Below are positions 54,399 through 63,027 of a stretch of DNA of 64,000 nt, piece after piece. The position numbers and the translations under genes were made by a program. Source of the DNA: JAGSPQ01 sp038206395. Lineage in GTDB: Bacteria; Myxococcota; Myxococcia; Myxococcales; Myxococcaceae. Position 1 is the stretch's first letter; each line of letters begins with the position of its first letter. A model generated the notes under the pieces. It saw only the letters and a list, made by a program, of their open reading frames with translations, ran no database searches and had not been told where the DNA came from. The stretch covers positions 1 to 64,000 of the forward strand of contig JBBRAX010000033.1 of assembly GCA_038206395.1 (NCBI GenBank), written 5' to 3'.

Positions 54399-55372
54399 CA
54401 GTTGAGGAGCTTCGGCCGCGACTTCGCCTTCTTGCGCTGCGACGCGTGCGCCTTGAAGAACTTTTCCATCACCGCCATCAACCCGTCGAACGTGTCCCGC
54501 ATCGACCAGGCGCGCGCGTCGACTTCCTTCAACGCGGCCGCCCGGCGAAGACCCTGCTCGAGCGCCTTGCGCGGCCCGGGGCAGTTCTCGTGCTCGGCGA
54601 CCAACCGGCGGGCCGTCTCGCGGTACACGCGATAGCAGGCCTCGATGTTCCCCTGGTTGTACGCGGGGGCGCCCATCGCGATCGCCGTGGTGATCGACTC
54701 CATCATCGCCTCGAGTCCGCTGGCGCTCGAGCCTTCGAGGATGGTGATCGGGTGCTCAGGAATCTCGCGCTTCGTCGACGGCCGGCGCGGAGGCGCCAGC
54801 GCAGTCAGCGGCCGGAAGATCTTTTCCTCGAGCATCGGCGTCACGTACTTCAGCGGCACGCCCAGCACCGCGGTGCCGTCTTCCGTCTCGGCCACGGTGA
54901 CCACCCCCAACACTTCGCCCGTCGCCGACAGCAGGGGGCCTCCTGATGCGTCGGGCGGCAGCTCGCCTTCGAGCCGGTAGATGGTGAGCCACCCACCCAG
55001 CACCTGAACAGCCGACACCTTCGCGCGCGCCCACCGCGTCCGCTGCCCCTCTTCGACCATGCCGAACACGATCACCGGAGTGCCCTCTTCCACCAGCCGC
55101 GTCGGCCCGCGCGGCAGCGACGGCAGGTCCGGCACCTCGAGCTTCAGCACCGCGAGATCCCGCTTCGTGTCGAGCCCGCCCACCTGCCGCACGTCGACCT
55201 TTCGGCCGTCGGCGAGGTGCGCGGTCACCTTCTTCTCGCCCATCACCACGTGCAGGCTCGTCACCACCAGCCCGTCGTCGGACGCGACGAACCCGATGCC
55301 GTAGGCCTTGCCGAACTGGAGCAGGACGATGGAATCCGCAGCTTGAGCAGCGACTTCGTTCACGTGCGTCAT
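54398..55372 (-). CDS. trypsin-like (HtrA-type) protease without signal peptide
   Basis: 324 aa. The fold is S1C-like with His in TSLHVV (about 41), Asp in TKRDLAVLKL (about 72) and Ser in ASGGPL (about 145). So the catalytic triad is intact. There is no leader, no PDZ domain, and a C-terminal ~130-residue helical, basic region in place of it. It is probably a cytoplasmic protease or a pseudo-chaperone. Starts 56 bases after the methyltransferase gene. Confidence 0.82.
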   Translation of the reverse strand: MTHVNEVAAQAADSIVLLQFGKAYGIGFVASDDGLVVTSLHVVMGEKKVTAHLADGRKVDVRQVGGLDTKRDLAVLKLEVPDLPSLPRGPTRLVEEGTPVIVFGMVEEGQRTRWARAKVSAVQVLGGWLTIYRLEGELPPDASGGPLLSATGEVLGVVTVAETEDGTAVLGVPLKYVTPMLEEKIFRPLTALAPPRRPSTKREIPEHPITILEGSSASGLEAMMESITTAIAMGAPAYNQGNIEACYRVYRETARRLVAEHENCPGPRKALEQGLRRAAALKEVDARAWSMRDTFDGLMAVMEKFFKAHASQRKKAKSRPKLLN

Positions 55373-55374
55373 CT

Positions 55375-55401
55375 AACCCCAGAGATTGGTCGGCTGGGGT
55401 T
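55375..55401. promoter_or_regulatory. 8-bp inverted repeat just before the protease start
   Basis: AACCCCAG, 11-base loop, CTGGGGTT. It lies 3 to 29 bases upstream of the protease ATG, so as RNA hairpin it would cover the ribosome-binding region. It could be a translational switch, an operator, or the terminator of the upstream methyltransferase gene. Confidence 0.4.
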
Positions 55402-55428
55402 TGGAATCGCGAAGTTGACCAGCATTGC

Positions 55429-56520
55429 TCAGGCCTTGCGTGCGATGACCAACGCGTTGGCGCTGAAGACGCCCGAGCCGCAAGGCTTGACCTCGACCTG
55501 AAGCCCGAGATCGCGCAGCGCCTGGGCCAACCCGCTGATCGGCCAGGCGTAGACCCCGGCGCCCCGATTCCAGCCCTTGTTCACCGCCCGCTTCTCGATC
55601 TTCTCGGCCAGGCCCCACCTGCCGCGCTCGGGGTCGAGGTCGCGCACCACCAGCAACCCACCCGGGGCCAGCGCGGTCGCGCACCGCTTCAGCCATTCGC
55701 GCTGCTCTTCTACCGGCGAGTAGTGCAGCACGTCGAAGAGCGTGATCGCGTCGGGGCCCTCGAGCTCGACCTTGCGGCCATCGCCCTGTTCGACCGTCAC
55801 GTCCGGCAAACCAGCCAGCAGCAGCCGCGCCTGCCCCGCCTTCTCGGGGTCCCACTCCACGCAATGAACTTTGAGCGCGGCAAAGCGGGCGCGCGCCAGC
55901 AGCCCGAACAGCCCGATGCCCGCGCCCAGATCCACCAGCGACTTCCGGTACGCAAGCAGCGGCAGCGCCATCGCGTACAGCGGATCCAGCCGCACCTTCC
56001 AGCTTCCGTAGTGGCGAAACCGACGGGGCAGCTTCTTCAGCGCGTCGTGAAGCGTGTCGACCTCTTCTTCCGTCAGCGGCGGCTGCTCGAAGTCCTTCTG
56101 CCGCTTGCGCTTCAGCAGCCACGCGGCCAGCCCGCCGATCGCCGCGCCTAAGCTCACCCCGAGCGTCATCCCGCCCACCGCGAGGCTCGTCGAGAACTTC
56201 GTCAGCAGCTCGACGGGCGACGTCTCGTTCACCGCCTTCATCGTCAGGTGCGTCGACGGCCGGCTCAGCATCCAGTCGCCCAGCTTCACGCTCGCGATCA
56301 CCACCAGCGGCGTGATCGGCGGCGCCGAGATCTGCACCCCCGCCAGCACCGCCAGCTTGTTGAGCTTGAAGAACTGCGCGAGCACCACCGCGAGCAACGT
56401 CTGGAAGAAGTACGCCGGGCTGCAGCCCAGGAACACGCCCAGGCCCACCGCGACGCCGATGCGCGCGGGGGACGACTGTTCTCGTTTGAGCGCGCGCCAG
56501 CCCTGGCGCACGCGAACCAT
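55429..56520 (-). CDS. DUF2062 membrane domain fused to a SAM methyltransferase
   Basis: 363 aa. N-terminal ~145 residues: DUF2062 domain with two to three membrane helices (SSPARIGVAVGLGVFLGCSP, then ISAPPITPLVV). C-terminal half: class I SAM methyltransferase with motif I LVDLGAGIGLFG (about 193-204) and acidic loop VEWDPEKAG, and a DVLHYSP motif IV. Substrate unknown. DUF2062 proteins often accompany lipid or glycan glycosyltransferases, so an envelope lipid is a reasonable guess. Confidence 0.85.
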   Translation of the reverse strand: MVRVRQGWRALKREQSSPARIGVAVGLGVFLGCSPAYFFQTLLAVVLAQFFKLNKLAVLAGVQISAPPITPLVVIASVKLGDWMLSRPSTHLTMKAVNETSPVELLTKFSTSLAVGGMTLGVSLGAAIGGLAAWLLKRKRQKDFEQPPLTEEEVDTLHDALKKLPRRFRHYGSWKVRLDPLYAMALPLLAYRKSLVDLGAGIGLFGLLARARFAALKVHCVEWDPEKAGQARLLLAGLPDVTVEQGDGRKVELEGPDAITLFDVLHYSPVEEQREWLKRCATALAPGGLLVVRDLDPERGRWGLAEKIEKRAVNKGWNRGAGVYAWPISGLAQALRDLGLQVEVKPCGSGVFSANALVIARKA

Positions 56521-56551
56521 CAGGCCCTTCTTCTCGGGCGCCGCGATGGCG

Positions 56552-59182
56552 TCAGTACTCAGCGCGCACTCCGAGGAAGGGCCGAATCGGAAGGTGGTTG
56601 AAGCTGCCGGCCTCGGGCTCGACGCTCTTTCCGAAGTTTCCCTGGTCGTAGAGCTTCGCGAAGAGGTTCTGCGAGTTCGTGAGGTTCAACACCTCGAGGT
56701 AGACGGCCATGTCCAACGGGCCGAACCTGAAGCGGCGTTCGGCGCGGGCGTTGAACTCGTAGAAGCCGGGGTAGCGGTCGCCGTTGGTCGCTCCGAAGAC
56801 GGGCAGGAAGCGCTGGTTCGCGTCGTCGCGCGTGAAGCGGATGACGGGCGTGTAGGGTCGGCCGGTGCGGTAGTTGAAACGCCCGGTGAAGAGCCACTTG
56901 TTGTTCGGCGAGAAAGAGACGTGCGCCGCGAACGTGAAGCGCTGATCCCATGGGGCTGGGTAGTCCTTCACCACTGCCGCCAACGGGTTGTGGCGATCAC
57001 TGAAGAGCAGCGCCGCCGACGCGCCGTACGAGAAGTAGCGCGTGCGCCCGAGGAAGAGCAGGTCGACGCCCTTCGCGAGGCCAGTGCCCAGGTTCCGATA
57101 GACGGGAGCGCCCGTTGCTTCAATCTCGGCCAGCAGCTGCGGGGTGTCGGGGTTCACCACCAGCTGATCGAGCGCCTTCACCCACCCTTCCAGCCGCAGC
57201 AGCGCCTCGAAGGGCAGCGGCTGCTCGATGCCGACGATGCCGGTGAAAGACCGTTCGGGTTTGAGGTTCGGGTTGCCGAGAATCGGATCCTGCTGGAGCG
57301 GAATCAGCGACGGCTGCGCGGCGACACCGACGGAGACCTTGAGCGCGGTCTTGATCGTCGGAAGAGAGACGGCCGCGCCGAGCCGCGCCGAGCCGCTGAC
57401 CTGGCCACTGGCGGCGTCGAACTGCGCGCGGCCTCCGCCTTCGATGCTGAATGCTTCGAAGGGCTTCCACGTGTGCTCGCCGTAGATCGCGAAGAGGTGG
57501 CGCCGCACGTCGGGGTTGATGTCCACGTACGGCAAATACGTCTCGACGAAAGGCTCGTTCGTCCACGTCGCCGTCGCGCGAGAGTCGGTGACCTCGCCCA
57601 GCAGCGCGAGCCGGCGATACGCGTACTGCACGCCCAGGCCGGTGCGATTGCTTGCCGAGTGCGACCAGGTCAGATCGCCTTTGACGAGAATGTCGTCGCG
57701 CGACGCGTCGTTCGAGAACTTGCGACCGCTGCCCGCCACTTCGACCTCACCGATCTTCCCGGGCACGAGGGCGATGGTGTTGTGGTCGTACGTGTACGCG
57801 CCGGTGAGCTCGATCTGCGTGTCGCCAGCCAGGTCGATGCGGTGCTGCAAAATGGCGAGCTGAGAGGTGTTCGAGATCTTGAGGCCGCCGGCGAAGTTCA
57901 CCAGCACCTGTTCACCGGGCTTCACGATGAAGTCGAGCCCGTCGGACGCGTGAATGTAGCTGAGCGTCGTGGTGTGGTTGCCGCGCTTGTAGTTCACGCG
58001 CACCAGCAGCTCGGTGATGTCGGGAGCGACGGCGTTCGAGCCGAAGAGCTTGAACTCCTGGAGGATCTTGAAATAGGCCTCGAAGTAGCTGCGGCGCATC
58101 GCGACGGTGGCCGAGAGCCCTTCTGAAATCGGCGCGTCGACGCGGAACTTCGCGGTCAGCATCGAGACGTCGGCCCACACGCGCAGCTTCTTCGTCTCGC
58201 CCGTCGCGTAGCGGACTTCGAACGCGCCCGAGAGTGCGGGCTCGTAGCGCGCGGGAATGCCGCCCGAGAAGAAGTCGGCCGACTCGATCATCATTGGGTT
58301 GAAGATGCTGGCGAAGCCGCCCAGGTGGTAGGGGTTCGTGAGCGGCACGCCATCGAGATAGAAGACGACCTCTTCCGGCCCCCCGCCGCGCACGAAGAAG
58401 GTGGCGAGCAGGTCGGGGTCGGCCGCGACGCCGGGGATCTGCTGGATGACGCGGGTCACGTCTTCCAACGCTCCCGGGTTGCGATCGATGTCGGCCTTCG
58501 TGATCGAGAAGTGGCTGACCTGCGGCGTGTGGTCGACGTCCGGCAGCGCGGGGAGCAGCCGGCTGCCTTCGATGCGGGTTTCTCCGCCGACCCTTTCTTT
58601 GTTCAGCACGTACCGCACGCGGGTGGTGCGGCCAGCCCGGAACACCTCGGGGAAGCCTTTCTCGGCGTACCCTTCTTTGTTGACCAGCACCCACGCGTCG
58701 CCCGCGGGCAGCGTCAGGAACTCGAGGCGGAAGCGGCCCTGCGGCGAGGCCGTCGTGCGCTGGCCGCCGTAGCTCACCTCGGCGCCGGTCATCGCCTCGC
58801 CGAGCTCGCCGACCACTTCGCCTTCGAGAATCCAGGGCTCGGCGGGCAGCGCGAAGTCGACGGTGAGCTCGATGATCGCTGGCACGCCGGTGCCGTTGCG
58901 CGTCGCCACGGTGAACTTGCAGAGCGTGGCAGAGTCGAGCGCCGCCTTGTCGAACGCCGGGGCGAGCCCCTGCCCCACCTGCAGATCGTCGACCTCCCCC
59001 TTCGCCGACAGGGTCACCCTGAGGACGACGGCTCCCGCGACACCAGTGCCCCGCTCGGACGACGGGTACTCGGGCACGCTGGGACACGACGCCACCGGGG
59101 CGACCACCACCTCCGGAGCCCCAGCATCCTGAGCCAAGGAGGGCACGGCAACAGCCACCACGAGCAGCACGAGAGCCTTCAC
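56552..59182 (-). CDS. TonB-dependent receptor with an N-terminal TonB-like domain
   Basis: 876 aa from GTG 59182 (TTG 59194 also open). Signal peptide, then a TonB C-terminal-like domain (about 30-115; GxVxLRVTLSAKGEVDDLQV), a CarboxypepD_reg unit (about 120-190), a plug domain (about 220-320; DVTRVIQQIPGV, then FFVRGGGPEEVVFYLDGVPL) and a beta-barrel that ends in F as expected (LGVRAEY). TonB C-terminal domains usually belong to the energising protein, not to the receptor. It imports iron complexes or other large ligands. Divergent from the sigma-like gene at 59227. Confidence 0.92.
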   Translation of the reverse strand: MKALVLLVVAVAVPSLAQDAGAPEVVVAPVASCPSVPEYPSSERGTGVAGAVVLRVTLSAKGEVDDLQVGQGLAPAFDKAALDSATLCKFTVATRNGTGVPAIIELTVDFALPAEPWILEGEVVGELGEAMTGAEVSYGGQRTTASPQGRFRLEFLTLPAGDAWVLVNKEGYAEKGFPEVFRAGRTTRVRYVLNKERVGGETRIEGSRLLPALPDVDHTPQVSHFSITKADIDRNPGALEDVTRVIQQIPGVAADPDLLATFFVRGGGPEEVVFYLDGVPLTNPYHLGGFASIFNPMMIESADFFSGGIPARYEPALSGAFEVRYATGETKKLRVWADVSMLTAKFRVDAPISEGLSATVAMRRSYFEAYFKILQEFKLFGSNAVAPDITELLVRVNYKRGNHTTTLSYIHASDGLDFIVKPGEQVLVNFAGGLKISNTSQLAILQHRIDLAGDTQIELTGAYTYDHNTIALVPGKIGEVEVAGSGRKFSNDASRDDILVKGDLTWSHSASNRTGLGVQYAYRRLALLGEVTDSRATATWTNEPFVETYLPYVDINPDVRRHLFAIYGEHTWKPFEAFSIEGGGRAQFDAASGQVSGSARLGAAVSLPTIKTALKVSVGVAAQPSLIPLQQDPILGNPNLKPERSFTGIVGIEQPLPFEALLRLEGWVKALDQLVVNPDTPQLLAEIEATGAPVYRNLGTGLAKGVDLLFLGRTRYFSYGASAALLFSDRHNPLAAVVKDYPAPWDQRFTFAAHVSFSPNNKWLFTGRFNYRTGRPYTPVIRFTRDDANQRFLPVFGATNGDRYPGFYEFNARAERRFRFGPLDMAVYLEVLNLTNSQNLFAKLYDQGNFGKSVEPEAGSFNHLPIRPFLGVRAEY

Positions 59183-59226
59183 GGGTACAGGCAATTAGCA
59201 GGATTCAGGTACTCTTCCACCCCACG

Positions 59227-59487
59227 ATGAGCCGACGAACGCAGGAGCTGCACGCACAGCTGGGCCCGATGTTATTTGCCCGCGCCGCCCGCGTGCTGAA
59301 AGACGACGCCGCGGCCCGGGAGGTCACCCTCGCCGTCATCGACGAGCTCGCCCTGGGCGCCGAGCTGACCCCACTCGAGCTCGGACGAAGGGGACGCGAG
59401 CTGGTGAAGCACCACTGCGCTGCCCGCGGAGCCAAGGTCTTCGACTCGATCATGCCGGCCGATGGCGCGCCCCCGAAGAAGCCCTAG
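59227..59487 (+). CDS. small sigma-region-2-like protein
   Basis: 86 aa. The first ~40 residues resemble sigma-70 region 2 of ECF factors (AQLGPMLFARAARVLKDDAAAREVT), and a basic helix follows (RRGRELVKHHCAARG). Region 4 is absent, so it could not bind a promoter like a full sigma factor. Possibly an anti-sigma mimic or remnant. Shares a 44-base divergent region with the TonB-dependent receptor. Similarity is weak. Confidence 0.55.
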   Translation: MSRRTQELHAQLGPMLFARAARVLKDDAAAREVTLAVIDELALGAELTPLELGRRGRELVKHHCAARGAKVFDSIMPADGAPPKKP

Positions 59488-60435
59488 CTAGAGCTTCGTC
59501 TTCCACACTTCATGGCCGTCTGCGAGGTCGAGCGCCCGCAGCCAGGCAGGGCCGAGGTCCTCGCGCTCATCGAGCGAGATCACCAGCAGGTTTCCGACCA
59601 CCGCGACGCTTCGCAGGTGTTCGAAAGGCACCAGATATTTCCACGCTTCGACGCCCGACGCGTTGACCGCTGAGAGCATCGGACCGCGGCCTTCCTTGCT
59701 GTCGCCCATCCGCTGGTAGTGCAGCATCACGTACCCACCCGCCGCCGGAATCGCGCTGTCGGTCGCCGCATCTTCGACCCAGCTCGGCTCGAGGAAGTCG
59801 GGGCCTTGCTTGTTGATTCGCGCGCGCGGACTGCCGTCGAAGTTGAGGCCCTTCACCGAGGCGCTGCTCAGGCGGGCGGCGTTCGCACTGGGGCCGCGGG
59901 CGCGACCGTCGACCAGGGTCGACTGCAGCGTGTGCGGGTCGAGCACATAGAAGCGGCCGTCGTCGGACAGCGCAGTGACGCGGCCATCGGGGCCCATCGT
60001 GAGCTCGTTGGACGCCCGGCGAAGCCTTTCGCCATTGGGGAAGGTCTCGAGCGTGGCGAGCAGCTTGTTGTCGAGCCCGCGCACCTCGAGGTTGTTGCGC
60101 ACGGTCGTCACGAAGCGGTCGCCGCCCGACATGGCTGCCCAGTAAATCGGGTCGACATAGTGTGGACCCGCCACCGGCTTTCCTGTCGCGGCTTCGACGA
60201 TGCGCCAGCGATCGCCGACGGTGATCGGGCCATCTTCGCCACCGCCCGTCTGCACGTGCTCGATCACCAGCAGCTGGCCGTCGCCCACCGGCTCCAGGGT
60301 CTTCACCGAGCCATCGAAGTGGATGAACCGTTCGCCGAAGAACCGCGGGTTCCACAGGTAGAAGAGGATCAGGCCCAGGAGCAACGCGCCCACGACCAGC
60401 AGCACCCACCCCCCGACGCTCTTCTTGGCTTGCAC
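59488..60435 (-). CDS. membrane-anchored PQQ-like propeller protein
   Basis: 315 aa. A single membrane helix (about 8-28), then a beta-rich part with PQQ/WD-like blades (VLDPHTL, LRALDLADGHEVW near the end). No catalytic motif. The two convergent stops touch the end of the sigma-like gene. The propeller is extracytoplasmic. Function unknown. Confidence 0.72.
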   Translation of the reverse strand: MQAKKSVGGWVLLVVGALLLGLILFYLWNPRFFGERFIHFDGSVKTLEPVGDGQLLVIEHVQTGGGEDGPITVGDRWRIVEAATGKPVAGPHYVDPIYWAAMSGGDRFVTTVRNNLEVRGLDNKLLATLETFPNGERLRRASNELTMGPDGRVTALSDDGRFYVLDPHTLQSTLVDGRARGPSANAARLSSASVKGLNFDGSPRARINKQGPDFLEPSWVEDAATDSAIPAAGGYVMLHYQRMGDSKEGRGPMLSAVNASGVEAWKYLVPFEHLRSVAVVGNLLVISLDEREDLGPAWLRALDLADGHEVWKTKL

Positions 60436-60460
60436 GGGCGCGGACTCTACCGCGGAGCCT

Positions 60461-61036
60461 TCACGGCAGGTTGCTGAGCAGGCCCCGGTAATAGTCGGGG
60501 CCCGACGCGTGGCAGCTGGCGCAGAAGTTCGTGGTGCCCTGGTAGTAGTACGGGTTCGCGTAGGTGGGCCCGAACCCCTCGTAGAAGATCCACGTGCCGG
60601 CCGCGTTCTTCGCGTCGACGGCGTGGCCCGTGACGGTGGCGGTGCCGCTGCCGTAGAGCTCCTTCACCGCGATGCTGCCCGGCGGGTGGGTGGCGTTGCC
60701 GGCCTTCAGCGACCCATGCATCGCGTCGTTGACGTACGTGCGCACGTTGCCGCCATGCGGGCCCGTCGACCCGTGCACCGCGGTCTCGGCCTTCCACCCC
60801 TTGTACGCTCCCGACTTCACGAAGGCCGTCAGCCCGGCCGCCGAGTCGTCCAGCTGGCCAGCATCGACCGGCTGGGTTCCGGCATCGACAGGCTGGCTTC
60901 CAGCATCGACGGGCTGCGTTCCAGCATCGACAGGCTGGCTTCCGGCATCGACAGGAGGGCTTCCGGCGTCGACGGGCTCCTGTGGAGCGGCGCCGCAAGC
61001 GATGACTACGAGCAGCAGGGGGAATGGGAGGCGCAC
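60461..61036 (-). CDS. cytochrome P460-like lipoprotein with PVDAG repeats
   Basis: 191 aa. Lipobox VIAC, then six heptads of PVDAGSQ or similar (about 21-60). The C-terminal ~120 residues fit cytochrome P460: a WKAETAVHG region, THPPGSIAVKELY and the c-heme motif C172-A-S-C-H176. P460 proteins oxidise hydroxylamine or handle NO. The Lys crosslink cannot be proved by eye. Membrane-anchored in the periplasm. Confidence 0.8.
   Translation of the reverse strand: MRLPFPLLLVVIACGAAPQEPVDAGSPPVDAGSQPVDAGTQPVDAGSQPVDAGTQPVDAGQLDDSAAGLTAFVKSGAYKGWKAETAVHGSTGPHGGNVRTYVNDAMHGSLKAGNATHPPGSIAVKELYGSGTATVTGHAVDAKNAAGTWIFYEGFGPTYANPYYYQGTTNFCASCHASGPDYYRGLLSNLP
60858..60980. repeat. 21-base tandem repeats in the P460 lipoprotein
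   Basis: About six units of GCATCGACAGGCTGGCTTCC type (plus strand), 21 bases each, code for the PVDAGSQ heptads. Units differ by a few bases. The repeat can vary in number by slippage. Confidence 0.8.
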
Positions 61037-61080
61037 CGATTCCTCTACGTTCCTGCTGCGAACGGGTTACCGCGCGTGGC

Positions 61081-63027
61081 ATGAATCGGCCCGCTTTGAG
61101 TCCCTGTGACGCCATCGGCGCCTGCGTCGTCATCCCCGTCTTCAACCATGCGCGCACGGTCGGCGAAGTGGTGCGGGGCTCGAAGGCGTTCGCGGGCACG
61201 GTGCTGGTCTGCGACGACGGCTCGACGGACGGCAGCGGCAAAGAAGCGGCGGACGCCGGCGGTGAGCTGCTGACCCACCCGGTAAACAAAGGAAAAGGCG
61301 CCGCGCTGCGCACGCTGCTCGAGGAGTCCTCGCGGCGCGGGTTCCGCTACGTCATCTGCCTCGACGCCGACGGCCAGCACTACCCGAAAGACATCCCCGC
61401 GCTGGTCGATGCGGTGAAGCGCGAACCAGGCGCGATCGTGATCGGGGCCAGAGACTTGATCGCCGCGGGCGCTCCGCCGTCTTCCGAGTTCGGCCGCAAG
61501 TTCTCGAACTTCTGGATCTGGCTCGAGGGCGGCCAGCAGGTCGAAGACACCCAGAGTGGGTTCCGCGCCTATCCCCTTCCCGAGACGCTCGCGCTGATGG
61601 GCTCGCGCAGCCGATACGACTTCGAGGTCGAGGTGCTGCTGCGTGCGTCGTGGGCGGGCCTGCCGCTGCGCTCGACGAAGATCGACGTGCTGTACCCGAA
61701 AGATCGGATCACGCACTTCAACCAGTTCAAAGACAACGCGCGGATCTCGATCCTCAACATCCTCACCATCATCCGGCTCTTCCTGCCGTTTCCGATGGCG
61801 CCGCTGCTTCACCACCGCCCGCGCCGGCCGGGCATCTCGCTGGACGCGATTCGAAGGTGGTTCTGGCTCGGCGGCCCTGGCCCCTTCTTCCGCACTGCCG
61901 CCGCCGCGCTCGCGTTGCTCGGAGGCTTTGGCGTGCTCGGCTCAGCTGCGCTTGGCACCGGTGCCTTCCCCACCCTGCTCGCCTGGTGGGCGATGTCCGC
62001 GCTGGCTGCGTACGGCGTCGCGGCCCAGGGGGGAGTGATCGCCTTCGCGCTGGCCTTTGGCGTGATCGAGGCGCTGCTTCGCAAGCGCACGATCGCCCGC
62101 GCCGAGCGCGCGTCGCCGCGCCAGTGGGACGGCAAGAGCCAGTCGGGCGCGGCTGGCTACTTGTTCTTCGTCTTCCTCTTCAAGTGGGTGGGCCGCTGGC
62201 CGGCGAACGTCGTGCTGGTGTTCGTCGCCGCGTGGTTCGTGCTCTTCGCGAAGGCGAGCCGACGCGCGTCGATGCAGTTCCTGGATCGCGCCATCAAGCC
62301 GGTGTCGGGCCTCGCGGCGTGGGCGCGGACGTGGAGGCACATGTTCGCCTTCGCCAACACGCTCGTCGATCGCATCGAGCTGGGCGTCGACGGCCCGAAG
62401 CGCTTCACCCGCGTGGCCGAAGAAGGCCTGGGCGAAATGGTCTATTCGACCGTCAAAGAGAAGGGGGCGATCCTCCTCACCGCCCACCTCGGCAGCTGGG
62501 AGCTCGCGTCCGGCATGCTCAGCCAGCGGCTCAAGGCGCCCTTCGACATCGTGGCGTACGACGGCGAAGAGCCGCACGTGCGCGCGGCGATCGAGCGCAG
62601 CAGCGAGAAGTTCAAGCCGAACGTGTTGCTGGTCGGCAAGGGCGAGCTGGCGGCGCTCGACATCCTCCGCGCGCTGCGAGCCGGGCACATGGTCGCGCTG
62701 CAGGGCGATCGCACGGTCGACGAACGCACGGTCGAGGTCGACTTCCTGGGGCACAGGGCGCACTTCCCGGTGGGGCCCTTCGTGATCGCCGCGTTGTCCG
62801 CAGCGCCCATGGTGCCGGCGTTCAACATTCGCATCGCTGCCTATAAGTACGAGTTCTTCGCGTTCCCACCGAGGACGTACGTCTTCGATCGAACGAAGGA
62901 CAAGAACGCCCAGCTGGTCGAGTGGGTCCAGGACTACGTGCGAAAGCTCGAGCAGATCATCGCGAAGCACCCGCTGCAGTGGTTCAACTTCTACGACTTC
63001 TGGGCGAAGCCCAGGGGCCAGCCATGA
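61081..63027 (+). CDS. glycosyltransferase-2 / LpxL-type acyltransferase fusion
   Basis: 648 aa from ATG 61081. N-terminal GT2 (about 10-230; VIPVFNHA, DDGSTDGS, CLDADGQH, DTQSGFR). Four or so membrane helices (about 235-410) and a lysophospholipid-acyltransferase domain of the LpxL/LABATT type (about 410-640) follow. The catalytic HLGSWE motif and GDRT(V)DERTVEVDFLG are present. Similar two-domain proteins occur in aryl-polyene and lipid clusters, but no such cluster is visible here. It likely adds a sugar and an acyl chain to a lipid. The stop overlaps the Nudix start. Confidence 0.9.
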   Translation: MNRPALSPCDAIGACVVIPVFNHARTVGEVVRGSKAFAGTVLVCDDGSTDGSGKEAADAGGELLTHPVNKGKGAALRTLLEESSRRGFRYVICLDADGQHYPKDIPALVDAVKREPGAIVIGARDLIAAGAPPSSEFGRKFSNFWIWLEGGQQVEDTQSGFRAYPLPETLALMGSRSRYDFEVEVLLRASWAGLPLRSTKIDVLYPKDRITHFNQFKDNARISILNILTIIRLFLPFPMAPLLHHRPRRPGISLDAIRRWFWLGGPGPFFRTAAAALALLGGFGVLGSAALGTGAFPTLLAWWAMSALAAYGVAAQGGVIAFALAFGVIEALLRKRTIARAERASPRQWDGKSQSGAAGYLFFVFLFKWVGRWPANVVLVFVAAWFVLFAKASRRASMQFLDRAIKPVSGLAAWARTWRHMFAFANTLVDRIELGVDGPKRFTRVAEEGLGEMVYSTVKEKGAILLTAHLGSWELASGMLSQRLKAPFDIVAYDGEEPHVRAAIERSSEKFKPNVLLVGKGELAALDILRALRAGHMVALQGDRTVDERTVEVDFLGHRAHFPVGPFVIAALSAAPMVPAFNIRIAAYKYEFFAFPPRTYVFDRTKDKNAQLVEWVQDYVRKLEQIIAKHPLQWFNFYDFWAKPRGQP

